64,000 bases of DNA, from positions 1 to 64,000 of the forward strand of contig NZ_JAAOIW010000023.1 in NCBI RefSeq assembly GCF_011440305.1, written 5' to 3'. This document shows, piece by piece, positions 17,965 to 27,267 of this stretch; the first letter of the stretch is position 1; the number at the start of each line of letters is the position of its first letter. Under the pieces are notes generated by a model. It was not told the DNA's origin, did not search any database, and saw only the letters and a program-made list of their open reading frames with translations. The DNA is from Paenibacillus agricola (GTDB lineage: Bacteria > Bacillota > Bacilli > Paenibacillales > NBRC-103111). The position numbers were made by a program, and so were the translations under genes.

Positions 17965-20913
17965 TTATTTTTGCAATTTCTTTTTCTGTTCTTTAATTCT
18001 ACTTACTGGGTCCCCAACAAATATTTGTGTATGGGGAGGGACACCTTCACGAATTTTGATAGCTAGTAGGTTTAAATTTTTGACCATTTCTAACTGTTCA
18101 TTTTCTTCAATATGAAATTGAACGCCGTATTCATAAACTTCGCCACCCTCTATTTCATTACTCCATGCAATATTCCCGTGAAGTTCATAGGCTCGATTTA
18201 ATATTTCCGTGCTAAATTTTAAAATAATGTCATCATTAACAGGTAATTTAACTCCCATTAAAAATTTCAGTCCACTTGGTCCTATATTTATTATAAACAC
18301 TTCTGTACTGCCCAGATCAACTCTCCTTCCCTTAAACATGGAAATGGTCATTCCTGCCACCAATGGATTTTTAAGATTAACCCGAAAGTATCCTCTGCGG
18401 TTTGCAATCAGTTTCTCTTGTTTTGTTTTCGATGATTGATTTATCATTAGTTTATTCTTCAATAAGTGCATAAATTCTTCAGGATCAATAGGACGACTGA
18501 AATAATATCCTTGAATCTCGTTACACTTTTTTTCCTTCAAAAAGGCATATTGTTCAGCAGTCTCTACACCTTCTGTAACAACATTAATATGCAGCGCTTT
18601 GGCTAAATTCAGGATACATTCAATAATGCTTTTATTAACGGGATCGGTTAAAATCTCCTCAACAAATGATTTATCAATTTTAATGGTATCCAGCGCTAAT
18701 CGTTTAAGCAAATATAAGGAAGAATAACCTGTACCGAAATCATCAAGTGAAACTTTTATTTTCCGTTTCTTTAACTCAACCAGTAGTTGGATCACTTCTT
18801 TTTCATTACTAATGAAGGAACTCTCCGTAATCTCAATTTCTAACCGATCAGGTGAAATTCCTGACTCCTCAACAATTTGATCGATACTTTGCAATATATT
18901 TTGTTTCAATAACTGTTGTACTGAGAAATTGACCGAGACTGTAATTGGTGGAAGCCCCATGTCTTGCCACTGTTTATTTTGTTTACAGGCTTCACGCAAT
19001 ACCCATTCGCCGATGGGAACAATGAGACCAGTTTCCTCTGCAATCGGAATAAAATCTGTTGGAGAAACAAGTCCCCAGTCAGGATGATTCCACCTAATTA
19101 AGGCTTCTGCCCCGAGGATTTCAGTGGTGTTAGTATCTACACGAGGCATGTATTGTAGGAAAAATTCATTTTTATCTAATGCTTTTCGAAGATCGTTGCT
19201 TAAAGTAAATTTCTTAAACGATTCAATGTTTAAAGAAGATGAGTAACATTGAGCCTGATCTCTCCCCTGCGATTTTGAAAAATAAAGTGCGGCATCCGCA
19301 TTTTTAAGTAAGGTTTCTAATGTACTACCATCTTCTGGTGACATACTGATACCGATACTTGCCGTTATATTTAATTCGTAACCTTTAATAATAAATTCTT
19401 CTTTGGTTATTTGATTGATTTTGTCCGAAAAAGACATTATTTCATGAATATTATTCACTTCGGTTACCACAATACAAAATTCGTCTCCGCCTAGACGATA
19501 AGAGGTTTGACCTTCACCTAAACAGTTCTTCAATTTATTTGCAAATTGCTTTAACAACGCATCACCAACAGAATGTCCAAGTGTATCATTAACGATCTTA
19601 AAACGATCCAAATCAATTAACAGAACTGCTAGTTTTTTATCATAAAATTGAGCCAAGATTAATTGTTTGTCAAGTTGTTCTTCAAACATCCTCCGATTAG
19701 GAAGATCGGTTAAATAATCATGGTAAGCCAAGTATTGATTTAACTCCTCTGTTTTCTTCCGTTCTGTAATATCCAAAACAGTACCTAATATAGCTATTTT
19801 CCCATTATGAAGTATTCTTGTATAATAAACTTCGCAATTAATAATGGTTCCATCCTGTTTTATCCCCCTGTGACTAATGTTCCTGATTGATTGTTCTATA
19901 CTCAACTTTAAGATTTTACTAGAAATAGCTTCTCTATCTTCCGGGTGTATAATCTCCCATGCATCAACATCTATTAAAGAGTTAAAACCTAACATTCTAT
20001 TTAATTGGGGATTTGTATATACAAAGAGGTTATTTTGAACAATAAAAACTCCGACTGCAGATTCCTCTACTATACTTCGATATTTTGTTTCAGTTTCTAA
20101 TATCAATCTTCCCATTTCTTTTTTTTCTGTAATATTCTTAGCTATGCCGTATACGCCTACAAGTTCGTTATTAATTATAATAGGAATATTGGTGATATAA
20201 AGATCTATGCATTCTCCATTTTTATGAATACCCGTTGTTTCATAATTTTGCGGCAGACGCATCCTGATTGTTTTCATAAAGTGATCTTGAGTTTTTTGCA
20301 AGTATCCTATTTCTATAAGATGCTCGAAATTCCCATTTAATAGTTCTTCTTTTGAATAACCAAACATATCTTGAAGAGCTGAATTACATGACAAAAAATT
20401 CCCATGAAGATCAAAAGAAAACACAGCATCAGGATTATTTTCAAATAATGACTTATAATATTGTTGTTCTTCAATTAATTGTAATCGAAGATTTTTATTC
20501 TCCGTTATATCTTGAATTGTACCTAATGCTCCATTGGAGAAAAATTCTGTACTTTCGACAACATATCTTACTTCCCCATTGGGACGAACTATTCGATATT
20601 CAATTTCATAGGGTGTTTTAGCCTCATCAGATAACGAAAATGTTTCAAATACTCGTTTTCGATCATCAGGATGCTTAAAATTAAAAATCTCTTCCAGCTT
20701 TACCGTTAAATCATTATCGATACCGTGTATAACAAACATTTGTTTTGACCATGAAACCTTGTCAAGCAATTGATCATACTCCCAATACCCCACGTTGGCT
20801 ATTTTTTGGGCTAACTCAAAACTCTTATCTTTTCTTTTAAGTATTTCAATTAATTCTTCTTTGTCATTTGTTGTTAAAATTTCGTCTTTTTTTATATTAT
20901 ATTTTTTTCCCAT
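17965..20913 (-). CDS. PAS-PAS-PAS-GGDEF-EAL-PilZ cyclic-di-GMP signalling protein
   Basis: 982 residues, no membrane segment. Three PAS domains (roughly 35-140, 150-265, 275-390) sense signals. A GGDEF domain follows with an intact YRLGGDEF active site (diguanylate cyclase). An EAL domain with EALIRW and DDFGTGYSSL (phosphodiesterase) comes next, and a C-terminal PilZ-like domain starts at NRRGYFRVNL (c-di-GMP binding). Both catalytic signatures look functional, so net activity cannot be predicted. It starts with ATG after AAGGAAGTGAAG. It is transcribed away from a smaller PAS-GGDEF gene; both resemble host regulatory genes rather than phage cargo. Confidence 0.92.
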   Translation of the reverse strand: MGKKYNIKKDEILTTNDKEELIEILKRKDKSFELAQKIANVGYWEYDQLLDKVSWSKQMFVIHGIDNDLTVKLEEIFNFKHPDDRKRVFETFSLSDEAKTPYEIEYRIVRPNGEVRYVVESTEFFSNGALGTIQDITENKNLRLQLIEEQQYYKSLFENNPDAVFSFDLHGNFLSCNSALQDMFGYSKEELLNGNFEHLIEIGYLQKTQDHFMKTIRMRLPQNYETTGIHKNGECIDLYITNIPIIINNELVGVYGIAKNITEKKEMGRLILETETKYRSIVEESAVGVFIVQNNLFVYTNPQLNRMLGFNSLIDVDAWEIIHPEDREAISSKILKLSIEQSIRNISHRGIKQDGTIINCEVYYTRILHNGKIAILGTVLDITERKKTEELNQYLAYHDYLTDLPNRRMFEEQLDKQLILAQFYDKKLAVLLIDLDRFKIVNDTLGHSVGDALLKQFANKLKNCLGEGQTSYRLGGDEFCIVVTEVNNIHEIMSFSDKINQITKEEFIIKGYELNITASIGISMSPEDGSTLETLLKNADAALYFSKSQGRDQAQCYSSSLNIESFKKFTLSNDLRKALDKNEFFLQYMPRVDTNTTEILGAEALIRWNHPDWGLVSPTDFIPIAEETGLIVPIGEWVLREACKQNKQWQDMGLPPITVSVNFSVQQLLKQNILQSIDQIVEESGISPDRLEIEITESSFISNEKEVIQLLVELKKRKIKVSLDDFGTGYSSLYLLKRLALDTIKIDKSFVEEILTDPVNKSIIECILNLAKALHINVVTEGVETAEQYAFLKEKKCNEIQGYYFSRPIDPEEFMHLLKNKLMINQSSKTKQEKLIANRRGYFRVNLKNPLVAGMTISMFKGRRVDLGSTEVFIINIGPSGLKFLMGVKLPVNDDIILKFSTEILNRAYELHGNIAWSNEIEGGEVYEYGVQFHIEENEQLEMVKNLNLLAIKIREGVPPHTQIFVGDPVSRIKEQKKKLQK

Positions 20914-21078
20914 TTTCCTTCTTCACTTCCTTTTTGGAGCATTCAGCAGTAACCTGATGTTTTTAGAAAAATGATTTGGTGAATGAAAAAGATTACATTA
21001 AATTATTCTCTAAGAAAGTCTATTTTCCTTCAAAAAACTACAAAATTAGACCTTTTATTTAGTATATTAAATTTTGCA

Positions 21079-21150
21079 GGGGAACTAACAGGCAAGGTTA
21101 TACGCGGTAGTGTACGAGTCTATTATAACTCGTCAAGTCTCAAGGTTCCC
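21079..21150. other. Possible structured leader between the two GGDEF genes
   Basis: GGGAACT pairs with AGGTTCCC across about 55 bases that contain an inner hairpin ACGAGT/ACTCGT. On the plus strand a stretch CGGCTTTTTTA follows at 21174-21184, as in a leader with a terminator. It does not match the c-di-GMP riboswitch consensus. The surrounding 20914-21409 gap contains only this and the promoter below. Confidence 0.3.
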
Positions 21151-21246
21151 TTAATCGCTCTTTACTATCGTCTCGGCTTTTTTATATTTGACTAAACATG
21201 GTTGTTTATAACTTTGAAAATTCTTTTGAAAAGAATTTGGTTACAA

Positions 21247-21275
21247 TTGGCTTTCTATTGATAAAGATATAGTAT
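21247..21275 (+). promoter_or_regulatory. Candidate sigma-A promoter for the PAS-GGDEF gene
   Basis: TTGGCT, a 17-base spacer, then TAGTAT (overlapping TATAAA). About 135 bases upstream of the ATG at 21410. Confidence 0.45.
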
Positions 21276-21409
21276 AAAATGTACTAAAACTCGGTTTATG
21301 TCGAATATTATTCGCCAATATCTTAATCTAACTATAATTAAACTTCAGTAAAAAAAATGTTACTGCGAAAGACGTTATCATCGAATTGGAAAGACAAGGG
21401 GGAAATTAA

Positions 21410-22336
21410 ATGGATCATCTCTTATATAACACTGAAATGTTTATAACTGATCAGAAGAAACTGGAACAAGAACAATTTAGAATTATTGCTGAAAATTCCA
21501 GTGATTTGATTAAAATAATTGATATAGAAGGATATATTGATTACGCCTCACCATCTCACTTGTATATCCTTGGACAAGATCCAAGAGGGTTTCTTGGAAG
21601 GGCTGTGTCTGATTCCATTTATCCAGCTGATTTATCCAAGTTTAAAAATGCTATTGGGGAAGTATTGAAGAATAAAGAACCCGTTGTTGTGGAACTGAGA
21701 AAACAACATAAACAAGGACATTGGATTTGGTTAGAAGCTTCTTGTTCTCCAGTAATTAATGTAGAGGGAGAAGTTAAGAGTATTGTTTTAGTCACTAGGG
21801 ATATAAGTGAAAGAAAAGAATATGAGAAAAAATTAGAAATTATGGCCTATCACGATTTTCTTACAGGGCTATACAACAGGAGAAAATTAATACAGAAATT
21901 AAAAATATCTATTGAAAAAGCGACAAAAAAGAATCAAAAACTTGCAATTTTAATGATGGATTTGAATAAGTTTAAATGGATTAATGATAATTTAGGTCAC
22001 GATGCGGGGGACATTGTACTTCAAGAGTTCTCGAAACGTTTAATGAGTTGTAAAAGAGAAGGAGATATTTTAGGTAGATTAGGTGGTGATGAATTTGCTC
22101 TTCTAATGAATGATCTAAGGGATGAAAATGAAGTATTTGAAATAATTGATCGCATTTCAGCATCTCTGAAGGAACCGTGTGTTTTAAAAAATGATCAGTA
22201 TCATATATCAACTAGCATTGGGGTGTCATTTTTTCCTGAACATGGGCATTTACCATCGCAGCTTTTAAAATGCTCGGATATAGCTCTGTACAAAGCAAAA
22301 AGTGTAGTCACAAATAATTACTATTTTTATCAATAA
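21410..22336 (+). CDS. PAS-GGDEF diguanylate cyclase
   Basis: 308 residues: one PAS domain with PAC tail (about 20-140, ending in the ISERKEYEKKLE linker) and a GGDEF domain (about 145-305) with intact RLGGDEF. No RxxD inhibitory site was noted before the active site. It makes c-di-GMP in the cytosol. It is one of only two clear plus-strand features in the window. ATG follows AAGGGGGAAAT. It is divergent from the GGDEF-EAL gene, so the pair could be co-regulated from the gap between them. Confidence 0.9.
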   Translation: MDHLLYNTEMFITDQKKLEQEQFRIIAENSSDLIKIIDIEGYIDYASPSHLYILGQDPRGFLGRAVSDSIYPADLSKFKNAIGEVLKNKEPVVVELRKQHKQGHWIWLEASCSPVINVEGEVKSIVLVTRDISERKEYEKKLEIMAYHDFLTGLYNRRKLIQKLKISIEKATKKNQKLAILMMDLNKFKWINDNLGHDAGDIVLQEFSKRLMSCKREGDILGRLGGDEFALLMNDLRDENEVFEIIDRISASLKEPCVLKNDQYHISTSIGVSFFPEHGHLPSQLLKCSDIALYKAKSVVTNNYYFYQ

Positions 22337-22510
22337 AAATATGTTTTCTATACCAATTCATAAGTAAATTCCCCCCTCATCAATTGGTTCCAATAGTACT
22401 TGCCAAACAAAACTTGCCATCCATGTCCATCAGAGTTAGCATACCCACACTCGAACAACGGGAAGGGACAACTGAATTCAACTATGCTGTCTTCTCCAAA
22501 ATCCCGTCAT

Positions 22511-24127
22511 TTATTCCTCATATTCATCAATCTCCAACCCACTTTTCAGTGTAAATAAATAATGCGTTGGCGAGAGAATAGTTATCTTCTCTACCAACGC
22601 ATTAAATATGTCATCATCAAATTGTTCAAGTAAATCCTGCCGCGCATTCATGACTTGTATAATTTCGTTTACTCGACTTTCTATTTGAGCTTTTTGATCC
22701 ATATCCTTCTCCAGCATCGCTTTCTTCTGCCGGAGCTTATCCAACTCGGAGGAGATTCTGGTGTTTTCCTCATTGTAAACGATCTCGTCAATGTTATCCC
22801 GAAGCTTCAGATTGACCAATCCCTTGAGATCGGATTTTAGCTGTTCGATGCTCTGCTCTACTTTTATCAACGATTCATGTCCTTCTCGTTTGGAAAGTAT
22901 CGCTTCAATATTGGCATTCAGTGTTCGGATAAATCCATCCTTGTTTTCATGCATCCGATTGAATACTCGTACAAAGGCATCCTGCAACACGTATTCATCG
23001 ACTGCTTTGGCATCGCAAGCTTCTTTACCTTCATTCACGTAGGTTCGGCATTGCCATACGACTTTCTTAGAAATATTATTACTATTCCAGGTTCGCCTTT
23101 TAAAATTAGCATTACAGCATCCGCAGAAAACTTTACCGCTGAGAGCATACTTACTGGAGTATTTCTTTCGGTCACCCATGATGTTCCCCTTGAGGTATGC
23201 GCGGCGCTCTTTTTCCTTTTGCACCAGTTCGAACATTTCTTTGGAAATGATTGGATCATGATTGTCCTCTATCAAGTATTTCTGTTCCTGACCATGGTTC
23301 TTTACTCGCTTATGACTAAGAAAATCAACAGTGATGGTCTTTTGCTGGAGTAAGGCTCCATAGTATTTCTCATTGGTTAGTATGATCGTAATGGTTGAAT
23401 CCCACCATTTCACATTTCCTGTTACAGTTTGGATCTCGTCCTTCATCAATCCTGTAGCAATCGCCTGATAACTTTTACCCTCCAGATACTCCTCGTATAT
23501 GCGGCGTACTATTACTGCTTCCGATTCGTTGATGATCAGTTCGCCTTCCTTATCCTTATCGTAGCCGAGAAACCGTGTGGTATTACAATGTACCTTTCCG
23601 TTTGCAAATCCTTTTTGAATACCCCATTTAGAGTTCTCGGATATATTCCTGCTTTCATCTTGGGCGATGGAGCTGAAAATGGTTAGGAATACTTCTCCTG
23701 AAGATTCAAGTGTGTTGATGTTCTCCTTTTCAAATAGCACTGCAATTCCAAGGCTCTTCAGTTCCCTTACATATTTCAACAAGTCCATCGTGTTCCGTGA
23801 AAACCTCGAAATCGATTTTGTTAGAATCAAATCGATCTTTCCTGCTCTGGCATCCTCGATCATCCGTTTGAATTGTACCCTATCCTTTGTATTCGTTCCC
23901 GATATGCCTTCATCCGCATAAATATCTACCAAATCCCAATTCGAGTTTCCTTCAATGTGTTGTGTATAGTGCCTGACTTGATTCTCGTAACTTTCGCGTT
24001 GTTCTTCAGAATCCGTACTTACTCGGCAGTAGGCTGCCACCCGTTTCTTATGAATCTGTTGAATGCCATCTACCATATCCAGTGATCTTACAGGTACAAC
24101 AACAACCTTCTTCAATACTTTAGCCAT
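22511..24127 (-). CDS. Large serine recombinase
   Basis: About 538 residues. The N-terminal resolvase domain (about 25-180) has catalytic Ser in AAYCRVSTDSEEQ and the arginines of SISRFSRN. It is followed by the recombinase domain, a zinc-ribbon segment (CGCCNANF ... CRTY ... CDAK) and a coiled-coil tail (about 400-500) typical of phage and ICE integrases. Start: ATG at 24127 (MAKVLKKVVVVPV) after GAGGGGGAA; an upstream ATG at 24163 has no SD. It lies at the end of the head-gene operon behind a SHOCT-like gene, so it is a second integrase system in addition to the tyrosine recombinases. Confidence 0.93.
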   Translation of the reverse strand: MAKVLKKVVVVPVRSLDMVDGIQQIHKKRVAAYCRVSTDSEEQRESYENQVRHYTQHIEGNSNWDLVDIYADEGISGTNTKDRVQFKRMIEDARAGKIDLILTKSISRFSRNTMDLLKYVRELKSLGIAVLFEKENINTLESSGEVFLTIFSSIAQDESRNISENSKWGIQKGFANGKVHCNTTRFLGYDKDKEGELIINESEAVIVRRIYEEYLEGKSYQAIATGLMKDEIQTVTGNVKWWDSTITIILTNEKYYGALLQQKTITVDFLSHKRVKNHGQEQKYLIEDNHDPIISKEMFELVQKEKERRAYLKGNIMGDRKKYSSKYALSGKVFCGCCNANFKRRTWNSNNISKKVVWQCRTYVNEGKEACDAKAVDEYVLQDAFVRVFNRMHENKDGFIRTLNANIEAILSKREGHESLIKVEQSIEQLKSDLKGLVNLKLRDNIDEIVYNEENTRISSELDKLRQKKAMLEKDMDQKAQIESRVNEIIQVMNARQDLLEQFDDDIFNALVEKITILSPTHYLFTLKSGLEIDEYEE

Positions 24128-24209
24128 ATAGTTCCCCCTCAGATATATTCCTTTTACTGTCACATGTTACGATTACTTCTGCACATCATCAAGTCCATTT
24201 CTGCCCATT

Positions 24210-24338
24210 TTACGGGCTTTTGAAGGACTTTTTATTCAACAAATCGATCTCGGCAAACTCTTCATCAGTGATTAAATTTTGTGATTTCAGTTGCTTTAAT
24301 AGGCTCACGCTGAGCATGTAGTCGATAGATTTTTTCAT
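24210..24338 (-). CDS. Small SHOCT-like protein, 42 aa
   Basis: Starts with ATG after AAAAGGAGCC: MKKSIDYMLSVSLLKQLKSQ then NLITDEEFAEIDLLNKKS. The pattern (helix, LITDEEF turn, helix ending in a basic stretch) is that of short SHOCT-type proteins often found next to recombinases in Bacillota. It sits 82 bases upstream of the serine recombinase, probably in one transcript. Function unknown. Confidence 0.65.
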   Translation of the reverse strand: MKKSIDYMLSVSLLKQLKSQNLITDEEFAEIDLLNKKSFKSP

Positions 24339-24360
24339 ATGTATAGGCTCCTTTTAATTG

Positions 24361-24393
24361 AAAATAAAAATGGCCTACCCGAATGGGTAAGCC
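24361..24393 (-). terminator. Intrinsic terminator after the head operon
   Basis: Minus-strand stem GGCTTACCC/GGGTAGGCC with loop ATTC, then ATTTTTATTTT. It closes the Ig-like gene and lies immediately before the SD of the SHOCT-like gene. Confidence 0.85.
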
Positions 24394-24407
24394 GATATGT
24401 ATAGATG

Positions 24408-25559
24408 TTAAAGTATGCTTTTAAGCTGAATGGTCTTATCCATTGTAATTGCCGGATCATTCGTTAGCGTGGCAGTTACTACGATGTATTTGTTGTAGTA
24501 ATTGCTATTGTTTCCTGCTTTAACAGTTGCACTATTTCCAGTGCTGGCAGTGATGTTTCCCATAATCGGAGTCGAGTTATCTTGATTTTGCAAACTCCAT
24601 TGAACAGACTGATCAAACACTTCTGTTCCATTGTCATAGATTTGGCTTACGTAAGATGCGCTTTGTCCGACTTTTATAGTTGGATTGCCTGTTAAGTATA
24701 ACGTATATGTTTGAGTCAACGATTCAACAGTTGTTATCTGAATCGTAGCCTGAACAGTAGGATGATATGTCAACCTCGCAGTAATTGTGGCTTGCCCAAC
24801 TTCTATCCCCATCACCTTACCTTGGTTATCAACGCTAACAACATTTGGATCGCTTGATGAAAAAGTAATGGATGGATTGGATATAGGATCACCATCATCC
24901 GTAACTGCACAGTTCAGCAGTAAAATATCATTGATCAGCACATTGGCTTCCGTTCCATTATCTATGGTTAATGCGTATGTATGAACGACTTCATATTTCC
25001 AACGGTCTGCTATGTTATTTTCTACATCGTCATCAGAGGTTGAGATGAAAACTAAAACACAGCTCAATTTGATGATTCCATTAACGGTTCGATCAATGCC
25101 TTCCACTTTAAATGGCTGGTGTGTGTTATAGAAACGTTGGCTAAGTGTAATAGCTCTCGTATCCGCGTTGTCTTGAAGATACACTTGAATTTTTCCATCG
25201 GGAAACGAGATTACACTACCTGTATCAACAGAAAAGCTTTTCCCCTCTACGATGGTATCAAACCATTTCACGTTGCCATTCCAGTTAAAAGCGATACTGT
25301 AATTACACTTTCGTATCCTGCTGCGATAAGATTGTTCATTATGATCAATTTCGCTTGTTATCAAATAGCGCTCATTACGATAATCAATAAAATTACCAGT
25401 ATGTAAGAGAGTTGTTGCGCGGATTATTTTCTCATTTGATGCTTGTATCTTATCGACCGCATCCCGAATGAGAGCACGTTGCTGCACACCGTTTATATGT
25501 ATTAGTTCACCTTTCTCCCGAAGGAAGAAGTCCATCATCGTTTCTATACTTCGTGTCAT
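24408..25559 (-). CDS. Phage structural protein with Ig-like (Big_2) domain
   Basis: 383 residues. The N-terminal 200 residues resemble minor head or head-fibre proteins of Bacillota phages (an initial MMDFFLREKGELIHINGVQQRALI segment, then beta-rich sequence). Residues about 200-290 form a bacterial Ig-like domain (SSDPNVVSVDNQGKVMGIEVGQATITA) and a second Ig-like region follows to the C-terminus. Such domains decorate virions and bind carbohydrates. It is the last gene of the head operon; ATG follows GGAGGGAG. The place where tail genes would normally start is occupied by a terminator and a recombinase. Confidence 0.75.
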   Translation of the reverse strand: MTRSIETMMDFFLREKGELIHINGVQQRALIRDAVDKIQASNEKIIRATTLLHTGNFIDYRNERYLITSEIDHNEQSYRSRIRKCNYSIAFNWNGNVKWFDTIVEGKSFSVDTGSVISFPDGKIQVYLQDNADTRAITLSQRFYNTHQPFKVEGIDRTVNGIIKLSCVLVFISTSDDDVENNIADRWKYEVVHTYALTIDNGTEANVLINDILLLNCAVTDDGDPISNPSITFSSSDPNVVSVDNQGKVMGIEVGQATITARLTYHPTVQATIQITTVESLTQTYTLYLTGNPTIKVGQSASYVSQIYDNGTEVFDQSVQWSLQNQDNSTPIMGNITASTGNSATVKAGNNSNYYNKYIVVTATLTNDPAITMDKTIQLKSIL

Positions 25560-25571
25560 GAACGCTCCCTC

Positions 25572-25847
25572 CTATGCAAAATCAGGTTTACAACGATATA
25601 GATATAGTTCTATATGGTCGCTCCATTCTTTCAAATCCAAGATGATGTAAATTTGATGATCAATCCGTAAATATCGGCATAGTTCCAGCTCGGAGTGTTG
25701 ATCGCAAAAGGCACGATGCGTAACTTCTAGCGAGATATCGTCCTCAAATGTATAGTTTTTTAGGTATGGCTGAACATCTCCACAAATCGTTTTAATAGTC
25801 GTCAAATTTACAGATTCTAAAATCTCCAGTTTCGTATCATTGAACAT
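25572..25847 (-). CDS. Probable head-tail joining protein, 91 aa
   Basis: A small alpha/beta protein between the connector and the Ig-like structural gene, where Bacillota phages carry head-closure or head-tail adaptor genes. Sequence: MFNDTKLEILESVN, then a TYR/Cys-rich beta segment (LCRYLRIDHQIYIILDLKEW). The function is assigned mainly from position; no motif was recognised. It starts with ATG after GGTGGGG and is separated from the upstream gene by two bases. Confidence 0.5.
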   Translation of the reverse strand: MFNDTKLEILESVNLTTIKTICGDVQPYLKNYTFEDDISLEVTHRAFCDQHSELELCRYLRIDHQIYIILDLKEWSDHIELYLYRCKPDFA

Positions 25848-25849
25848 GA

Positions 25850-26158
25850 CTAATACCCCACCTTAATTTTTGACAATGGGAGAGCAAATCGAATGCTCTG
25901 CGGAATACCCGATTCATAGGTAGCACTTCTTTCTCCTTCACGTTTCTGAGCTATTCCCTCGGAATCTTTATTTTTGTAAAGGTACATGGCATAATCGACA
26001 ACCACATCATCATATATCGTGGGTAGAGTATCGAGGTTACAATAACCAATGATAATGCTGTTGGCTTTCTTCAAATAGTGAGTGAGGATATCATTCCTGG
26101 AAATATCAAACGATTCGATCCCCAATAGTTGCTTTAACAATTCCAACTGCTCAATCAT
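25850..26158 (-). CDS. Head-tail connector (gp6/gp15-like)
   Basis: 102 residues. The opening MIEQLELLKQLLGIE...DILTHYLKKANSIIIGYCN and the following DDVVVDYAMYLYKNKDSEGI are typical of phage gp6-type connector proteins, helical bundles that form a ring below the portal. The ATG overlaps the stop of the upstream 60-residue gene (ATGA), giving tight coupling; AAAGGAG is well spaced. Confidence 0.75.
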   Translation of the reverse strand: MIEQLELLKQLLGIESFDISRNDILTHYLKKANSIIIGYCNLDTLPTIYDDVVVDYAMYLYKNKDSEGIAQKREGERSATYESGIPQSIRFALPLSKIKVGY

Positions 26159-26337
26159 TTGGCTTGCTCCTTTTCAGGGCTTCTCACGTTTTTAGTGATG
26201 ACTGTTTGAATAGACCCTTTAGCTTCAGCTTTTTCTAATTCAACTTTTTCATAATTAGCGTTCTTCTCTAGACGTTTTATTAATTCCACATCAGTTACGT
26301 CCCATTGAATTCCTGTTTCTATATTCTTGAACCACAT
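26155..26337 (-). CDS. Small head-region protein, 60 aa
   Basis: Start at 26337 (MWFKNIETGIQWDV), chosen because GGAGGTG precedes it and because an intrinsic terminator lies between this start and the coat gene, ruling out the longer frame. The protein is charged, with DVELIKRLEKNANYEKVE resembling short phage proteins encoded after the coat gene. Function unknown. Confidence 0.65.
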   Translation of the reverse strand: MWFKNIETGIQWDVTDVELIKRLEKNANYEKVELEKAEAKGSIQTVITKNVRSPEKEQAK

Positions 26338-26360
26338 ATATTCCACCTCCATTAAATTGA

Positions 26361-26386
26361 AAAAGGGCATCCAGTTAAGGACACCC
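26361..26386 (-). terminator. Intrinsic terminator after the coat gene
   Basis: Minus-strand stem GGGTGTCC/GGATGCCC with loop TTAACT and TTTTTC. It lies between the coat gene and the next SD, so it would cut downstream expression unless read through. Confidence 0.75.
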
Positions 26387-26409
26387 ACTTGGGACTATGT
26401 ATTTTTTGA

Positions 26410-27240
26410 TTAAGACTTATTTGCAGTCAATACAGCAATGGCTTCTGGCTTGATACACTTGGCTCCAAATACTTGAAGTCCCTTTATGGCATCAGAAAAC
26501 TGCTTCTCTGGACGGTACGCTTCTACCGAATCCACTTGACCAGCAAATGAGATCGCGCTCTTGTGTCCAGCAATAATTTTATATTTTACACCTGCTGTAT
26601 TCGGCACATTGTTCGACTTATACACTGACATATTATCGATACTGCCGACAAATCCTGTTCTCATTACATTAGCATCCTTCGTATATCTAGGATCTTTCAC
26701 CAAGAGTCCGTAAAAATATGCAGGAACAACAACAAACCGTTCTGTTTCTGGCACATCGTTTTCATCCAAGATAACTCCCAAATCCACAAGGTAATCATAG
26801 GCTGTTGCTGAAGTCGGAACAATAGGTGTTGTATCATTACCAATTGTATTTCCTGCTATTACTTCAGTATAAAATCCTGCGATATACTGATTCACCACAT
26901 TGGCGAGTCCATAAGATGCTTCGACGATACCTCCACTTAACAAATCCACATTTGCTTGAGCTGCATCGACATCATCCACGGTAAAGTTATAAAACTTTGC
27001 TTGATCGATGGTCAACGTTTTTTGTGCAGAATCCAGCTCCTGCGGATTGCCGATTCCAATTGCCTTATCATACGAACCAATGGTTACTGCACCAATCGAA
27101 TTAATTTTAACCGTTGAGCCTTGACCAGCGATCAAACCTTCGTAATCCGTATTGACAATATTTCCATAGACTAAATTTTTCTTGAAACTTTCATTTAAAC
27201 GTGCGCTCCATATTGTAGGAATAAAATTGGTTACTGCCAT
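26410..27240 (-). CDS. Major capsid (coat) protein
   Basis: 276 residues of the P22-gp5/HK97-like coat type: MAVTNFIPTIWSARLNESFKK, YGNIVNTDYEGLI, GSTVKINSIG, then a beta-rich P domain and a C-terminal ...FGAKCIKPEAIAVLTANKS. The opening and the TVKINSIG motif are characteristic of Bacillota phage coats. It polymerises into the head shell. It follows the scaffold gene at 20 bp, in the conserved order portal-scaffold-coat. Confidence 0.88.
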   Translation of the reverse strand: MAVTNFIPTIWSARLNESFKKNLVYGNIVNTDYEGLIAGQGSTVKINSIGAVTIGSYDKAIGIGNPQELDSAQKTLTIDQAKFYNFTVDDVDAAQANVDLLSGGIVEASYGLANVVNQYIAGFYTEVIAGNTIGNDTTPIVPTSATAYDYLVDLGVILDENDVPETERFVVVPAYFYGLLVKDPRYTKDANVMRTGFVGSIDNMSVYKSNNVPNTAGVKYKIIAGHKSAISFAGQVDSVEAYRPEKQFSDAIKGLQVFGAKCIKPEAIAVLTANKS

Positions 27241-27267
27241 GATTATTCACCTTGTCCTTTTCATTTT

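Noticed and set aside
21079-21150. c-di-GMP riboswitch between the GGDEF genes
   Set aside because: The paired arms are suggestive, but the conserved GEMM core, tetraloop and receptor sequences are absent.
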